Of a stretch of 64,000 nucleotides of DNA, positions 26,664 to 35,236 are shown piece after piece. Location: assembly GCF_016481275.1 (NCBI RefSeq), contig NZ_JAEMNW010000005.1, positions 62,001 to 126,000 on the forward strand. The letters run 5' to 3'. Below the pieces are notes generated by a model. That model was not told where the DNA came from. It worked only from the letters and a program-made list of their open reading frames with translations, and did not search any database. The translations under genes were made by a program, and so were the position numbers. Position 1 is the first letter of the stretch. The number at the start of each line of letters is the position of its first letter. This stretch comes from Antrihabitans auranticaus (GTDB lineage: Bacteria; Actinomycetota; Actinomycetes; Mycobacteriales; Mycobacteriaceae).

Positions 26664-27551
26664 GTGCCAGTCGAGGCAGACCCACACATCGCGTTGCAGA
26701 CCTACGCCCATCCCGGGCGGCTGGTGACGACGGAATGGTTGTCGTCGAAGCTCGGTGACCCGAAGGTGAAGATCGTCGAGTCCGACGAGGATGTGCTGCT
26801 CTACGACGTCGGCCACATTCCGGGGGCGGTGAAGGTCGATTGGCATGTCGATCTCAACGATCCCGTGACGCGCGACTACATCGACGGCGAGAAGTTCGCA
26901 GAGTTGATGAGCCGCAAGGGAATTACGCGCGACGACACCGTCGTGATCTACGGCGACAAGAGCAACTGGTGGGCTGCCTACGCGCTGTGGGTGTTCACGC
27001 TCTTCGGGCACGAGGATGTCCGGTTGCTCGACGGCGGACGCGATGCGTGGATGGCGGAGGACCGCGAGACGAGCTTCGATGTGCCGGTGACGACGCCGAC
27101 CGACTACCCGGTCGTGGAGCGAAACGACGCACCGATCCGCGCGTTCCGCGAGGACGTGGTCGACCACCTCGGCAAGGGACCCCTGATCGACGTGCGCTCG
27201 CCTGCCGAGTACACCGGTGAGCGCACGCACATGCCCGACTACCCGGAGGAAGGCGCGCTTCGCGGCGGCCATATTCCGACCGCGGTCAGCATTCCGTGGG
27301 CGAAGGCGGCGGCGTCGGACAGTCGCTTCCGGACCAGGCCCGAGCTGCAGGAAATCTACGGCGAGTTCGGCACCGACGACGACGTGATCGCGTACTGCCG
27401 GATCGGCGAGCGGTCGAGCCACACGTGGTTCGTCCTGACGCACCTGCTCGGTTTCACGAACGTCCGCAACTACGACGGTTCGTGGACGGAGTGGGGTAAC
27501 GCGGTTCGGGTGCCGATTACGAAAGGCGCCGAACCCGGCACCGCGCCCTGA
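26664..27551 (+). CDS. sseA: thiosulfate/3-mercaptopyruvate sulfurtransferase
   Basis: Two-domain rhodanese transferring sulfane sulfur to thiol acceptors. The 295-residue protein has an inactive N-terminal rhodanese domain (about 20-140; [11 protein letters not shown] with no cysteine in the loop) and an active C-terminal domain (about 160-285) with Cys245 in the loop [13 protein letters not shown] start with AGGAG six bases upstream. It is followed 11 bases later by a SufE-like gene, the same pair as Rv3283-Rv3284, so sulfur from SseA may be passed to or from that protein (inference). Confidence 0.93.
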   Translation: MPVEADPHIALQTYAHPGRLVTTEWLSSKLGDPKVKIVESDEDVLLYDVGHIPGAVKVDWHVDLNDPVTRDYIDGEKFAELMSRKGITRDDTVVIYGDKSNWWAAYALWVFTLFGHEDVRLLDGGRDAWMAEDRETSFDVPVTTPTDYPVVERNDAPIRAFREDVVDHLGKGPLIDVRSPAEYTGERTHMPDYPEEGALRGGHIPTAVSIPWAKAAASDSRFRTRPELQEIYGEFGTDDDVIAYCRIGERSSHTWFVLTHLLGFTNVRNYDGSWTEWGNAVRVPITKGAEPGTAP

Positions 27552-27562
27552 AAGGGACACTT

Positions 27563-27973
27563 GTGAGCATGCCCCCCGCGCTTGCCGAGATCGTCGACGA
27601 CTTCGCAGCCGTCGACGGTCAGGACAAGCTTGCACTTCTCCTCGAGTTCAGTCGCGAGCTGCCGGATCTGCCCGCCGAGCTCGAGACCGCGGCGATGGAA
27701 CCAGTGCCCGAGTGCCAGTCACCGCTGTTTCTCTCGGTCGACTCGTCCGACCGTGCGCACGTCCGGTTGCATTTCAGCGCGCCGCCCGAGGCACCGACCA
27801 CCCGCGGGTTCGCGTCGATCCTGCACCAAGGCCTCGACGGGTCGACCGCGGACGACATTCTGGCGGTTCCCGACGACTTCTACACAGCGCTCGGACTCGC
27901 CGACTCCATCAGCCCGCTACGCCTGCGTGGCATGTCCGCGATGCTCACCCGGATCAAGCGGCACTTACGCTGA
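27563..27973 (+). CDS. SufE-family sulfur acceptor protein
   Basis: A 136-residue SufE-fold protein. The single conserved cysteine that accepts persulfide is Cys51 in PVPECQSP, in the usual short loop, with [11 protein letters not shown] and the [15 protein letters not shown]-terminal helix both typical of the family. SufE normally stimulates a cysteine desulfurase; here the partner gene is the rhodanese sseA, 11 bases upstream on the same strand, rather than sufS. The ATG start is at residue 3 of an equally possible GTG start (27563), which has GAAAGGGAC upstream. Confidence 0.9.
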   Translation: MSMPPALAEIVDDFAAVDGQDKLALLLEFSRELPDLPAELETAAMEPVPECQSPLFLSVDSSDRAHVRLHFSAPPEAPTTRGFASILHQGLDGSTADDILAVPDDFYTALGLADSISPLRLRGMSAMLTRIKRHLR

Positions 27974-27986
27974 CGTACCCGAAAGC

Positions 27987-27998
27987 TACTGGCCAGTA
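27987..27998. promoter_or_regulatory. palindrome upstream of accA3
   Basis: Perfect 12-base palindrome TACTGGCCAGTA, about 45 bases before the accA3 -10. The half-site GGCCAGTAA recurs at the acyl-CoA dehydrogenase promoter near 16580. Confidence 0.45.
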
Positions 27999-28034
27999 AG
28001 CCGAAGCGGTCTCAGACGGCGTACGAACGTGGCA

Positions 28035-28040
28035 TACACT
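28035..28040 (+). promoter_or_regulatory. -10 of accA3
   Basis: TACACT, giving a leader of roughly 50 bases with AGGAGG four to five bases before GTG 28097. Confidence 0.5.
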
Positions 28041-28096
28041 CCGTTGGGTGCGCGGGCAGTTTGCCGCGCAAGTAGACCGCGACAACAGGAGGCTCA

Positions 28097-29893
28097 GTGC
28101 CCAGTCATGCCAGCGCGCACATTACGAAGGTGCTTGTAGCGAACCGTGGCGAGATTGCCGTCCGCGTCATCAGGGCAGCGAAAGATGCCGGCCTGACCAG
28201 CGTTGCGGTGTACGCCGAACCGGACGCCGATGCACCGTTCGTGCGCTTGGCCGACGAGGCATTTGCGCTGGGTGGACAGACCTCGGCCGAGTCCTACCTG
28301 GTGTTCGACAAGATCCTCGATGCCGCGAAGAAGTCGGGTGCCGACGCGATCCACCCGGGCTATGGCTTCCTCTCGGAGAACGCGGACTTCGCGCAAGCGG
28401 TCATCGACGCGGGTCTGATTTGGATCGGACCGTCGCCGCAGTCGATTCGCGATCTGGGTGACAAGGTCACCGCCCGCCACATTGCCGAGCGTGCGAAGGC
28501 GCCGATGGCGGCCGGCACCAAGGACCCGGTGAAGAACGCCGACGAGGTCGTCGCGTTCGCGAAGGAATACGGCGTTCCCGTTGCCATCAAGGCAGCCTTC
28601 GGTGGTGGTGGCCGCGGCATGAAGGTCGCCCACACGATCGAGGAGATTCCCGAGCTGTTCGATTCGGCCACCCGTGAGGCCGTCGCCGCTTTCGGTCGTG
28701 GTGAGTGCTTCGTCGAGCAGTACCTCGACAAGGCTCGCCACGTCGAGGCCCAGGTGATCGCCGACCAGCACGGCAACGTCGTCGTCGCCGGTACGCGCGA
28801 TTGTTCACTGCAGCGCCGGTTCCAGAAGCTGGTCGAAGAAGCACCCGCCCCGTTCCTGACGGACAAGCAGCGCGCCGCCATCCACGCATCGGCCAAAGCG
28901 ATCTGCCGGGAAGCTAATTACTACGGCGCCGGCACGGTCGAGTACCTCGTCCAGGGCGACACAGTGTCCTTCCTCGAGGTCAACACCCGCCTTCAGGTCG
29001 AGCATCCGGTCACCGAAGAAACAGCGGGCATCGACCTCGTACGCCAGCAGTTCCTGATCGCCAACGGCGAAGAACTCACGATCAAGGAAGACCCGACACC
29101 GCGCGGGCACTCGTTCGAGTTCCGGATCAACGGCGAGGACGCCGGTCGTGGCTTCCTCCCGGCGCCCGGACCGGTCGTCAAGTTCATTGCGCCGTCGGGT
29201 CCCGGCGTCCGCGTCGACTCGGGTGTCGAGTCGGGCAGCGTCATCGGCGGTCAGTTCGACTCGATGCTCGCGAAATTGATCATCACCGGCGCAACCCGCG
29301 ACGAGGCTCTGCAGCGCGCGCGTCGCGCACTCGACGAGTTCACGGTCGAGGGCCTTGCGACAGTCATCCCCTTCCACCGCCACATCGTGTCGAACCCCGC
29401 GTTCATCGGTGACGGCGAGTCGTTCGACATCTACACGAAGTGGATCGAGAACGACTGGGAGAACACGATCGAGCCCTACACGGCCACTCCGGTCGACGAG
29501 GACGGCGAAGAGGCTCTGCCGCGCCAGCAGGTCGTCGTCGAGGTCGGTGGCCGCCGCGTCGAGGTTTCGCTGCCGGGCCAATTCTCGCTCAGCGGCGGTG
29601 GCGGCAGTTCGGCCAACGGCGTGGTCCGCAAGAAGCCGAAGCCGCGCAAACGTGGTGGCGCCGCAGGTGGCGCTGCGTCCGGTGATGCTGTGACCGCCCC
29701 GATGCAGGGCACAGTCGTCAAGGTTGCCGTGTCCGAGGGCCAGGAAGTCGCCGCAGGCGATCTGATCGTGGTTCTCGAGGCAATGAAGATGGAGAATCCG
29801 GTCAACGCGCACAAGGCGGGTGTCGTCACCGGCCTCACGGTCGAGCCCGGTGCTGCGATCACGCAGGGAACTGTTCTCGCAGAACTGAAGTGA
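28097..29893 (+). CDS. accA3: acyl-CoA carboxylase alpha subunit (biotin carboxylase + biotin carrier)
   Basis: Carboxylates its own biotin with ATP and bicarbonate and serves several beta subunits (AccD5, and others elsewhere). The 598-residue protein contains a biotin carboxylase domain (about 10-455; [45 protein letters not shown]), a linker with a basic PKPRKRGG stretch, and a biotinyl carrier domain ending with EAMKMEN, the modified Lys near residue 563. The GTG start has AGGAGG upstream. It is separated from the SufE gene by 123 bases with its own promoter, and a strong hairpin follows its stop. Confidence 0.96.
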   Translation: MPSHASAHITKVLVANRGEIAVRVIRAAKDAGLTSVAVYAEPDADAPFVRLADEAFALGGQTSAESYLVFDKILDAAKKSGADAIHPGYGFLSENADFAQAVIDAGLIWIGPSPQSIRDLGDKVTARHIAERAKAPMAAGTKDPVKNADEVVAFAKEYGVPVAIKAAFGGGGRGMKVAHTIEEIPELFDSATREAVAAFGRGECFVEQYLDKARHVEAQVIADQHGNVVVAGTRDCSLQRRFQKLVEEAPAPFLTDKQRAAIHASAKAICREANYYGAGTVEYLVQGDTVSFLEVNTRLQVEHPVTEETAGIDLVRQQFLIANGEELTIKEDPTPRGHSFEFRINGEDAGRGFLPAPGPVVKFIAPSGPGVRVDSGVESGSVIGGQFDSMLAKLIITGATRDEALQRARRALDEFTVEGLATVIPFHRHIVSNPAFIGDGESFDIYTKWIENDWENTIEPYTATPVDEDGEEALPRQQVVVEVGGRRVEVSLPGQFSLSGGGGSSANGVVRKKPKPRKRGGAAGGAASGDAVTAPMQGTVVKVAVSEGQEVAAGDLIVVLEAMKMENPVNAHKAGVVTGLTVEPGAAITQGTVLAELK

Positions 29894-29899
29894 CCCTGC

Positions 29900-29935
29900 G
29901 CGCGGTAAGGGAGTCTATGGACTACCTAACCGCGC
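29900..29935 (+). terminator. hairpin after accA3
   Basis: Sixteen-base arms at 29900-29915 and 29920-29935 match at 14 positions around a TATG loop (GCGCGGT paired with ACCGCGC at the base). It begins six bases after the accA3 stop; there is no U tract. Confidence 0.6.
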
Positions 29936-29944
29936 ACGGCTCGC

Positions 29945-29950
29945 TAGGCT
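29945..29950 (+). promoter_or_regulatory. leaderless -10 of the DUF1707 gene
   Basis: TAGGCT followed by six bases and ATG 29957. Confidence 0.6.
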
Positions 29951-29956
29951 TGGTTC

Positions 29957-30322
29957 ATGGCTGACGTACCCGATATTCGAGTCGGAACCGAAGAACGCGA
30001 ACAGGCGCTCACCCGGCTCAGCGAGCACTTCAGCGCAGGCCGGTTGAGCGTCGCCGAGTTCGACGAGCGCAGTGGGCAGATCGCAGCCGCGACTACGCGA
30101 CGTCAGATCGACGCGGTCTTCACCGATCTGCCGGACGCCATACCGGACTCAGAGACGCCGGAGAAGAAGCAACCCAAGTGGGACTGGTTCGGCGCGGTGA
30201 TCGCGGCAACGCCGATCATCGCGGTCGTTCTGTTCTTCGTGCTCGGCAGTTGGCTCTGGTTTCTGCTGATTCCAGTGGTGCCTGCCGTCCTCGAAGGTGG
30301 CCGAAGGGCAATCAAGAGCTGA
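29957..30322 (+). CDS. DUF1707 SHOCT-like membrane protein
   Basis: A 121-residue protein with the actinobacterial DUF1707 domain at its N-terminus: IRVGTEEREQALTRLSEHF followed by GRLSVAEFDERSGQIAAATT and LPDAIPD, the usual three-helix core. A transmembrane helix pair lies at about 75-110 (FGAVIAATPIIAVVLFFVLG, then WLWFLLIPVVPAVL). The function is unknown. It has a leaderless promoter and its stop codon shares one base with the following gene's ATG (TGATG). Confidence 0.88.
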   Translation: MADVPDIRVGTEEREQALTRLSEHFSAGRLSVAEFDERSGQIAAATTRRQIDAVFTDLPDAIPDSETPEKKQPKWDWFGAVIAATPIIAVVLFFVLGSWLWFLLIPVVPAVLEGGRRAIKS

Positions 30323-30666
30323 TGGACGCAGTCGAGATCAACGCCGGCGGCTGGTATTTGCGCGCGCTGCGCAGCGACGAGCGAGTCGACGATCGGCCGG
30401 CATTGGCCGACGGCAATATCGACGATCCCGACTACGTCGCCACCCGCGCGCGGCAATGGGCCGACGACACCCGCTATTCCTGGGCGGTGTGCCAGCCCAA
30501 CACCGGGGAACTCCTCGCCGAGGTAGGTCTCATCCCCCACGCCGACAACGTCGCCGACCTCGTCGGGTGGGCGCGCGCCGGCCACGAGGACGCGCTCACG
30601 ACCGGTTCCGAAGCTGTCCGACGGTTCGCCGAGGGCGCGCTGGGATTCAAGGTCGTCGCAAAATAG
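30322..30666 (+). CDS. short GNAT-like protein, probably degenerate
   Basis: A 114-residue protein resembling GNAT acetyltransferases of the RimJ/RimL kind, but truncated. The start WYLRALRSDERVDDRPAL and the middle SWAVCQPNTGELLAEVGLI match early strands of the fold, while the acetyl-CoA loop is reduced to RAGHED in place of Q/R-x-x-G-x-G/A, and the usual last strands are missing. Typical relatives are 150-190 residues. It may be a pseudoenzyme or a decayed gene that is still in frame. The ATG overlaps the DUF1707 stop, so it is translated from the same mRNA. Confidence 0.65.
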   Translation: MDAVEINAGGWYLRALRSDERVDDRPALADGNIDDPDYVATRARQWADDTRYSWAVCQPNTGELLAEVGLIPHADNVADLVGWARAGHEDALTTGSEAVRRFAEGALGFKVVAK

Positions 30667-30672
30667 CGACCC

Positions 30673-31698
30673 TCAGGTCGCGCTTGTGACCAGACGGTAG
30701 ACGAAACGCATCTTCTCCAGCACAGCCGCGGGGAGAACGAACGGATACAGGTCGGGACGGCCCATCGATCGGTTGAGCTGGTTCAGCGCCCATGACAGCG
30801 GCAGCCATTCCTCGATGATCCGGTCGAAGCCGGAAGCGCCGAGGAGCTGATGATCCAGCGCGACGCCCGACCGCGCGAAGCCGAACGCCGCGGCGGTATC
30901 GACCGTGTCGCGGATGTGCAGGTAGTGCGCAAAGGTTTCGGCCCAGTCCTCCGACGGATGCATCGTCGCGTACGACGAGACAAACGTTCGTTCCCAACCT
31001 GCGGGTGCGCCCTCGCGGTAGTGCCTGTCGAGCGCATCCTGATACGACGAATCCGGGTCACCGAACAACGACTCGAACTCGGCACGAGTGTCGGCGTTCC
31101 CGACAAGGATGCCGAAATAGTAGTGCCCGATCTCGTGGCGGAAATGCCCGAGCACGGTGCGATACGGCTCTGCCATCTCGACGCGGAGCTGCTCGCGATG
31201 CACGTCGTCGCTTTCGGCGAGGTCGAGCGTGATGACGCCGTTGAAATGGCCCGTCATCACTTTCTCGCGCCGACTCGACAGCAGGTCGAACGCCAGGCCC
31301 GTTACCGTGTCCTGTTCGCGCCCGATGATCGGCAGACCCAGCTCGACCAGTTCGAAGATCAGTCGGCGCTTGGCGCCTTCGGCGTCCGCGAATGCGTCGA
31401 GTGCGGCCTTGTCCGTGTCGGACGGTCTGGTCCGAGTCAACGTGCACGACTCGCACAACCCCACCTCGTCCGATGTCTCGACCACCCAGTTGCACCGCGC
31501 CAGATGCAGGTTCTTGCACAGCCGGTATTGCGACGAATCGACGACGCCCGATGTCTCGACATCCCCCTCCGGATCGCGTCCGATCACCACCAACGTGCGC
31601 TGTGCGAGCGAAAAGCCGAGTCGGCTTCTGCAACTCAGGCACAGGGAGTTCTCGAACGTGAGCTGCTGTCCGCAGTGTGGGCAGCCGAAATCTCGCAT
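30673..31698 (-). CDS. zinc-ribbon HExxH metallopeptidase (Peptidase_Mx-like)
   Basis: A 341-residue cytoplasmic protein. The N-terminus has two probable zinc sites: Cys6-x2-Cys9 with Cys20-x2-Cys23, then Cys61, Cys69, Cys82 and Cys85. The peptidase core has HEIGH at 188-192 and a downstream Glu254 in AETFAHYLHI, the gluzincin arrangement. It matches Rv2568c in type and length. It is the last gene of a four-gene run; its ATG shares a base with the stop of the transglutaminase (TGATG), and GGAGG sits just upstream. It is likely to cleave or process whatever the cluster makes (inference). Confidence 0.88.
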   Translation of the reverse strand: MRDFGCPHCGQQLTFENSLCLSCRSRLGFSLAQRTLVVIGRDPEGDVETSGVVDSSQYRLCKNLHLARCNWVVETSDEVGLCESCTLTRTRPSDTDKAALDAFADAEGAKRRLIFELVELGLPIIGREQDTVTGLAFDLLSSRREKVMTGHFNGVITLDLAESDDVHREQLRVEMAEPYRTVLGHFRHEIGHYYFGILVGNADTRAEFESLFGDPDSSYQDALDRHYREGAPAGWERTFVSSYATMHPSEDWAETFAHYLHIRDTVDTAAAFGFARSGVALDHQLLGASGFDRIIEEWLPLSWALNQLNRSMGRPDLYPFVLPAAVLEKMRFVYRLVTSAT

Positions 31699-32585
31699 CA
31701 AACCTCCGGTAATGGCGCGACGTCGACCGACACCGCGATCGTGCTCTTTTTCGCGTCCGTGTAGATCACACCTCGCAGTGGCGGGACGTCGGCGTAATCG
31801 CGTCCCCAGGCAACCGTGATGTAGCGCTCGTCCGCAAATTGGTCGTTCGTCGGGTCGAATGCGAGCCAGTCGGCAGTTTCCGAACCGGGCAGCCACACCG
31901 CCGCCCAGGCGTGAGTCGCATCGGCGCCGACCATGCGTTCCCGGCCCGGCGGCGGATCGGTCGCGAGATAGCCGGAAACGTACCGTGCCGCGAGACCCTG
32001 GCTGCGCAGGCAGGCGATGGCCACTCGCGCGAAGTCCTGGCAGACCCCTGACCGCTCCCGAAGCACCTCGTCCACCTGCGTCGATACCGTCGTCGAACCG
32101 GATTCGTAGGTGAAGTCGGTGTAGATCCGGTGGGTGAGTTCTGCGACGACCTCGCCGATCGGCCGGCCCGGCGTGAAAGTTGGAGCTGCATATTCATGGA
32201 CCGCGTCGGTGATCTCGGGCGGCAGCAGATCGAGAACGAACTCGACGGCTGTCGCACCGAGTAATGGATTCACTCGCGGCCGGGCCGATTCCCACGGCCG
32301 TGCCTGTGCGCCGGCGCCGTCGCTCGGGCGCTCGACCTCGACGGTGGATTCGCCTGTCACCACAAGCTTTTGGTGCGCTGTCACCACGTGGAAGAAGACG
32401 TCGGAATTGCCGTAGACGTCGTGGCCCGACGACTGGTCGGACGGAGTTGGTACGACCGTGACTGCGTGGTCGAGGACCCGCTGGGTCGGCAAATCTCGAG
32501 GCGTCAGGAAGCCGCGACCGTAGGACGACGACACTGAGTCCGAGTAGCCGTAGGTCGTTCGATGGGTGACGCGGTAGCGCCTCAT
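31698..32585 (-). CDS. transglutaminase-like cysteine protease-fold protein (COG1305)
   Basis: A 295-residue protein of the bacterial transglutaminase-like family with an N-terminal beta-sandwich domain (about 1-120, YRVTHRTTYGYSDSVSSSYG) and the papain-like core. The catalytic triad is Cys182 in RSGVCQDFA, His225 in DATHAWAAVW and Asp244 in LAFDPTN. Such enzymes hydrolyse or transfer amide bonds. It matches Rv2569c. I chose ATG 32585; a GTG or ATG farther upstream lies inside the preceding gene. It overlaps the ATP-grasp gene by four bases. Confidence 0.92.
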   Translation of the reverse strand: MRRYRVTHRTTYGYSDSVSSSYGRGFLTPRDLPTQRVLDHAVTVVPTPSDQSSGHDVYGNSDVFFHVVTAHQKLVVTGESTVEVERPSDGAGAQARPWESARPRVNPLLGATAVEFVLDLLPPEITDAVHEYAAPTFTPGRPIGEVVAELTHRIYTDFTYESGSTTVSTQVDEVLRERSGVCQDFARVAIACLRSQGLAARYVSGYLATDPPPGRERMVGADATHAWAAVWLPGSETADWLAFDPTNDQFADERYITVAWGRDYADVPPLRGVIYTDAKKSTIAVSVDVAPLPEV

Positions 32586-35158
32586 GGCATACGCCTGACG
32601 ATGGTTGCGCCCCACAGCGGCTGCATACCGGTCGGCACCGCCATCTTTTCGGTGAGGATGTCGGACAGTTCCCGCAGCGACGCGTGTACGCCGTCGAGCA
32701 ACTCCTGCAACTCGGTCCGCCGACCAGTCGAATCGGCTTCCTCGAGATCGCTCGGATCTGCGCGCCGCAGTCGTGCGCCGACCTCCTCGACCAGCCGTTC
32801 CGCTTTGCTGGACCCTGACGCGTCGGGTAGCGCACGCAGGTTGGCCCGGAGCTTGTCGAGCTGGTAGACGAGGGAGCGCGGGTTGCCGCCGTCGAACAGC
32901 AACAGCTGTGCCACTGCGCCGACCCGGACCTTGCCACGGTTGCGCCTGCGATAGGTCACCGACGACTCGGTCGCCGAAAGCACCGATTCGATGATGGCGC
33001 GCTCGGCGCTCGGCGGTTGGACGGTGGCCAACGTCGACGAGAGCAGCTTGGTCAGCTGCAGGCCGCGTTCGATTCGCTTACCGATGTCGGTCAGGTACCA
33101 ACCGGCGTCGTGGACCATCGATTCTGCCGAGAGACCGGAGAGGGCGAGCATCCCACCGAGAATCGTCCGCTGCGCGTCTGCAAGGACGAGCGGGTCTTCG
33201 CTTCTGGCGGCTTCTGCGAGCGCGCGGTCGAGGCCGCTGAACACCGACCACGTGTCGTTCGACAACTGATCCCGGACCGCTCGCGAGGCTTGCTGCAATC
33301 GATCCACCGATTGTGCGAGCGAGCCGGCCCGCCTGAGGTCGATGGTCAGCACCCGCTGCTGGTTGTCGAATTCCTCGACGCCGAACGTCACGGGTCCGGA
33401 GGCAGCCGACGCGGCGATGGCGCCGAAAAGCACAGGTAGGCAATCGCTTCCACCACGACCCGGACGGTAGCGGTAGTCGGCGACCTTGTCCCTGACCGCG
33501 TTGAGGAGGCGCGCGGTGTGTTCGGCGCGCTCGCCGTAGCGGCCGATCCAGTACAGGTCGTCGAGGACACGAGGCGACGTGACCGGTTCAGCGGTCGGAC
33601 CGAGATCGGGGAACGCCTCGGGCAGCGTCAGCGCACTCGGCGAACCCGCTTCGGCAGGGGTCACACGTTCTGCCGGGCGTACCCACACGTCCTTCGCGGA
33701 GGTCGAGACGATCGCACCGTCGCGGCCACGGTGCGAAATAACGGCGCCGAGACCGCCGTTGAGCGCGGCGTAGCCACCGCGTTGCGCCACGGAGAACATG
33801 CGGAACTGCACTGGTGCCGAGCTGATTGCGGACCCGGCTTCGATCGGAGCCGACGAGTGCTCGGGTAGTTCTACCCCGACCCAGAGGTGCGGCGCGGCAG
33901 CGATGCGCGCGCCGAGGTCGTCGCGCTGCTGCGTCGTGAGCGCCGCACCGAGAATGCCTGGACCACCGGTCACCCGCTCGAGCACCAGCGAGTCGAGCCG
34001 CGACAGGACATGCGACAGCTCGCTCGGATCGCCTGCCCAGTAGCGCGGCACGGACGGCAGCGCCAGGTCCTCGTCGAGCAATTCGCGACAGAGCCGGGGC
34101 AAAAGGCGTGGCAGTCCTGGGTTTTCGAGGACACCGCTGCCAAGTGTGTTGACGACGGTCACCGCGCCGCGCCGCATGACTTCCACAAGACCGACCACGC
34201 CCAACCTGGAATCGGGCCGCAGATCCAGTGGGTCGGAGAAGACCGCGTCGACACGGCGAAGGACGACGTCGACGCGTGCCAGCGTGCCGAGCGACCGCAT
34301 CCACAACCGCCCCTCGCGCACGACGAGGTCCGCGCTTTCGACCAGCGGGAATCCGAGCACTGTCGCCAGATGCGCCTGGTCGAAAGCCGTTTCGGAGTGT
34401 GCGCCCGGACTGAGGACGACGACGACGGGGTCCTCGACGGCTTCGGGTGCCGCGTCGATGAGCGCGAGGCGCATGGCCTGCGCAAAACCGGACAGCGGCA
34501 GTGGCCGAACGTCGGCAAACACTGTGGGCAACGCACGCGAGATGACGCGGCGATCGGCGAGCGCGTATCCGACGCCCGACGGTGCCTGCGTCCGGTCGGC
34601 GACGACCCGGAACGAGCCGTCGGCGCCACGTGCCACATCGGCACCGTGCAGGAACAGCTGATGCCGGGCAGGAACCGAGATACCGTGTGCCGCACGGACA
34701 TAACCTGGGTCGGCATAGATCAGTTCGGGCGGTACGAGTCCGCGCCGAATCGTGTGCAGCGGTCCGTAGATGTCGGCAAGCAGCGCGTCGAGCAACCGCG
34801 ACCGCTGCACAAGGCCGGCCTCGAGTGGTGCCCAATCCGTGGCAGACAGCACAAGAGGTAGCGAGTCGAGCAGCCACTGACTCGGCGCTGTGACCGGCGT
34901 GCCGTCGTCGGCCTCGCTGACCTCGTTGTACGTAATCCCGTCGTTCTCCACCAGCTGGTGGACGCGAGCCCGCAACGGAGACAGAGCAATGGGACCCGTC
35001 GACTCGGCGAGCTCACGCCATTGCTCGCGCACGTGACCGTCGGCGTCGAGCAGTTCGTCGTAGCGCGCCTGTACGCCCGCCGCGCCGGACTCCAGCGCGG
35101 CAGGAGCCAGCGTCGAGCGGTACGCGCTGATGACATCCTCGAGAACGCTACTCACCAA
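32582..35158 (-). CDS. circularly permuted ATP-grasp protein fused to an alpha-E domain
   Basis: An 858-residue protein (Rv2567-type). The N-terminal 480 residues match the circularly permuted ATP-grasp family (formerly DUF404/DUF407) with YADPGYVRAAHG, the VVADRTQAPSGVGYAL segment and VVVLSPGAHSETAFDQAHLA; the C-terminal 320 residues match the alpha-helical alpha-E domain (DUF403), with YWIGRYGERAEHTARL near its start. In other bacteria these are two genes. ATP-grasp enzymes ligate carboxylates to amines, so peptide or amide synthesis is likely; the substrate is unknown. ATG or GTG start at 35158 has no strong ribosome site. Confidence 0.92.
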   Translation of the reverse strand: MVSSVLEDVISAYRSTLAPAALESGAAGVQARYDELLDADGHVREQWRELAESTGPIALSPLRARVHQLVENDGITYNEVSEADDGTPVTAPSQWLLDSLPLVLSATDWAPLEAGLVQRSRLLDALLADIYGPLHTIRRGLVPPELIYADPGYVRAAHGISVPARHQLFLHGADVARGADGSFRVVADRTQAPSGVGYALADRRVISRALPTVFADVRPLPLSGFAQAMRLALIDAAPEAVEDPVVVVLSPGAHSETAFDQAHLATVLGFPLVESADLVVREGRLWMRSLGTLARVDVVLRRVDAVFSDPLDLRPDSRLGVVGLVEVMRRGAVTVVNTLGSGVLENPGLPRLLPRLCRELLDEDLALPSVPRYWAGDPSELSHVLSRLDSLVLERVTGGPGILGAALTTQQRDDLGARIAAAPHLWVGVELPEHSSAPIEAGSAISSAPVQFRMFSVAQRGGYAALNGGLGAVISHRGRDGAIVSTSAKDVWVRPAERVTPAEAGSPSALTLPEAFPDLGPTAEPVTSPRVLDDLYWIGRYGERAEHTARLLNAVRDKVADYRYRPGRGGSDCLPVLFGAIAASAASGPVTFGVEEFDNQQRVLTIDLRRAGSLAQSVDRLQQASRAVRDQLSNDTWSVFSGLDRALAEAARSEDPLVLADAQRTILGGMLALSGLSAESMVHDAGWYLTDIGKRIERGLQLTKLLSSTLATVQPPSAERAIIESVLSATESSVTYRRRNRGKVRVGAVAQLLLFDGGNPRSLVYQLDKLRANLRALPDASGSSKAERLVEEVGARLRRADPSDLEEADSTGRRTELQELLDGVHASLRELSDILTEKMAVPTGMQPLWGATIVRRMP

Positions 35159-35236
35159 ATATGCGACACCCCGAAGGCCGTCATCCTCCCGTCAGCGACA
35201 AACAGAACCTGCGAGATGATTATCGAACGCCACGCG

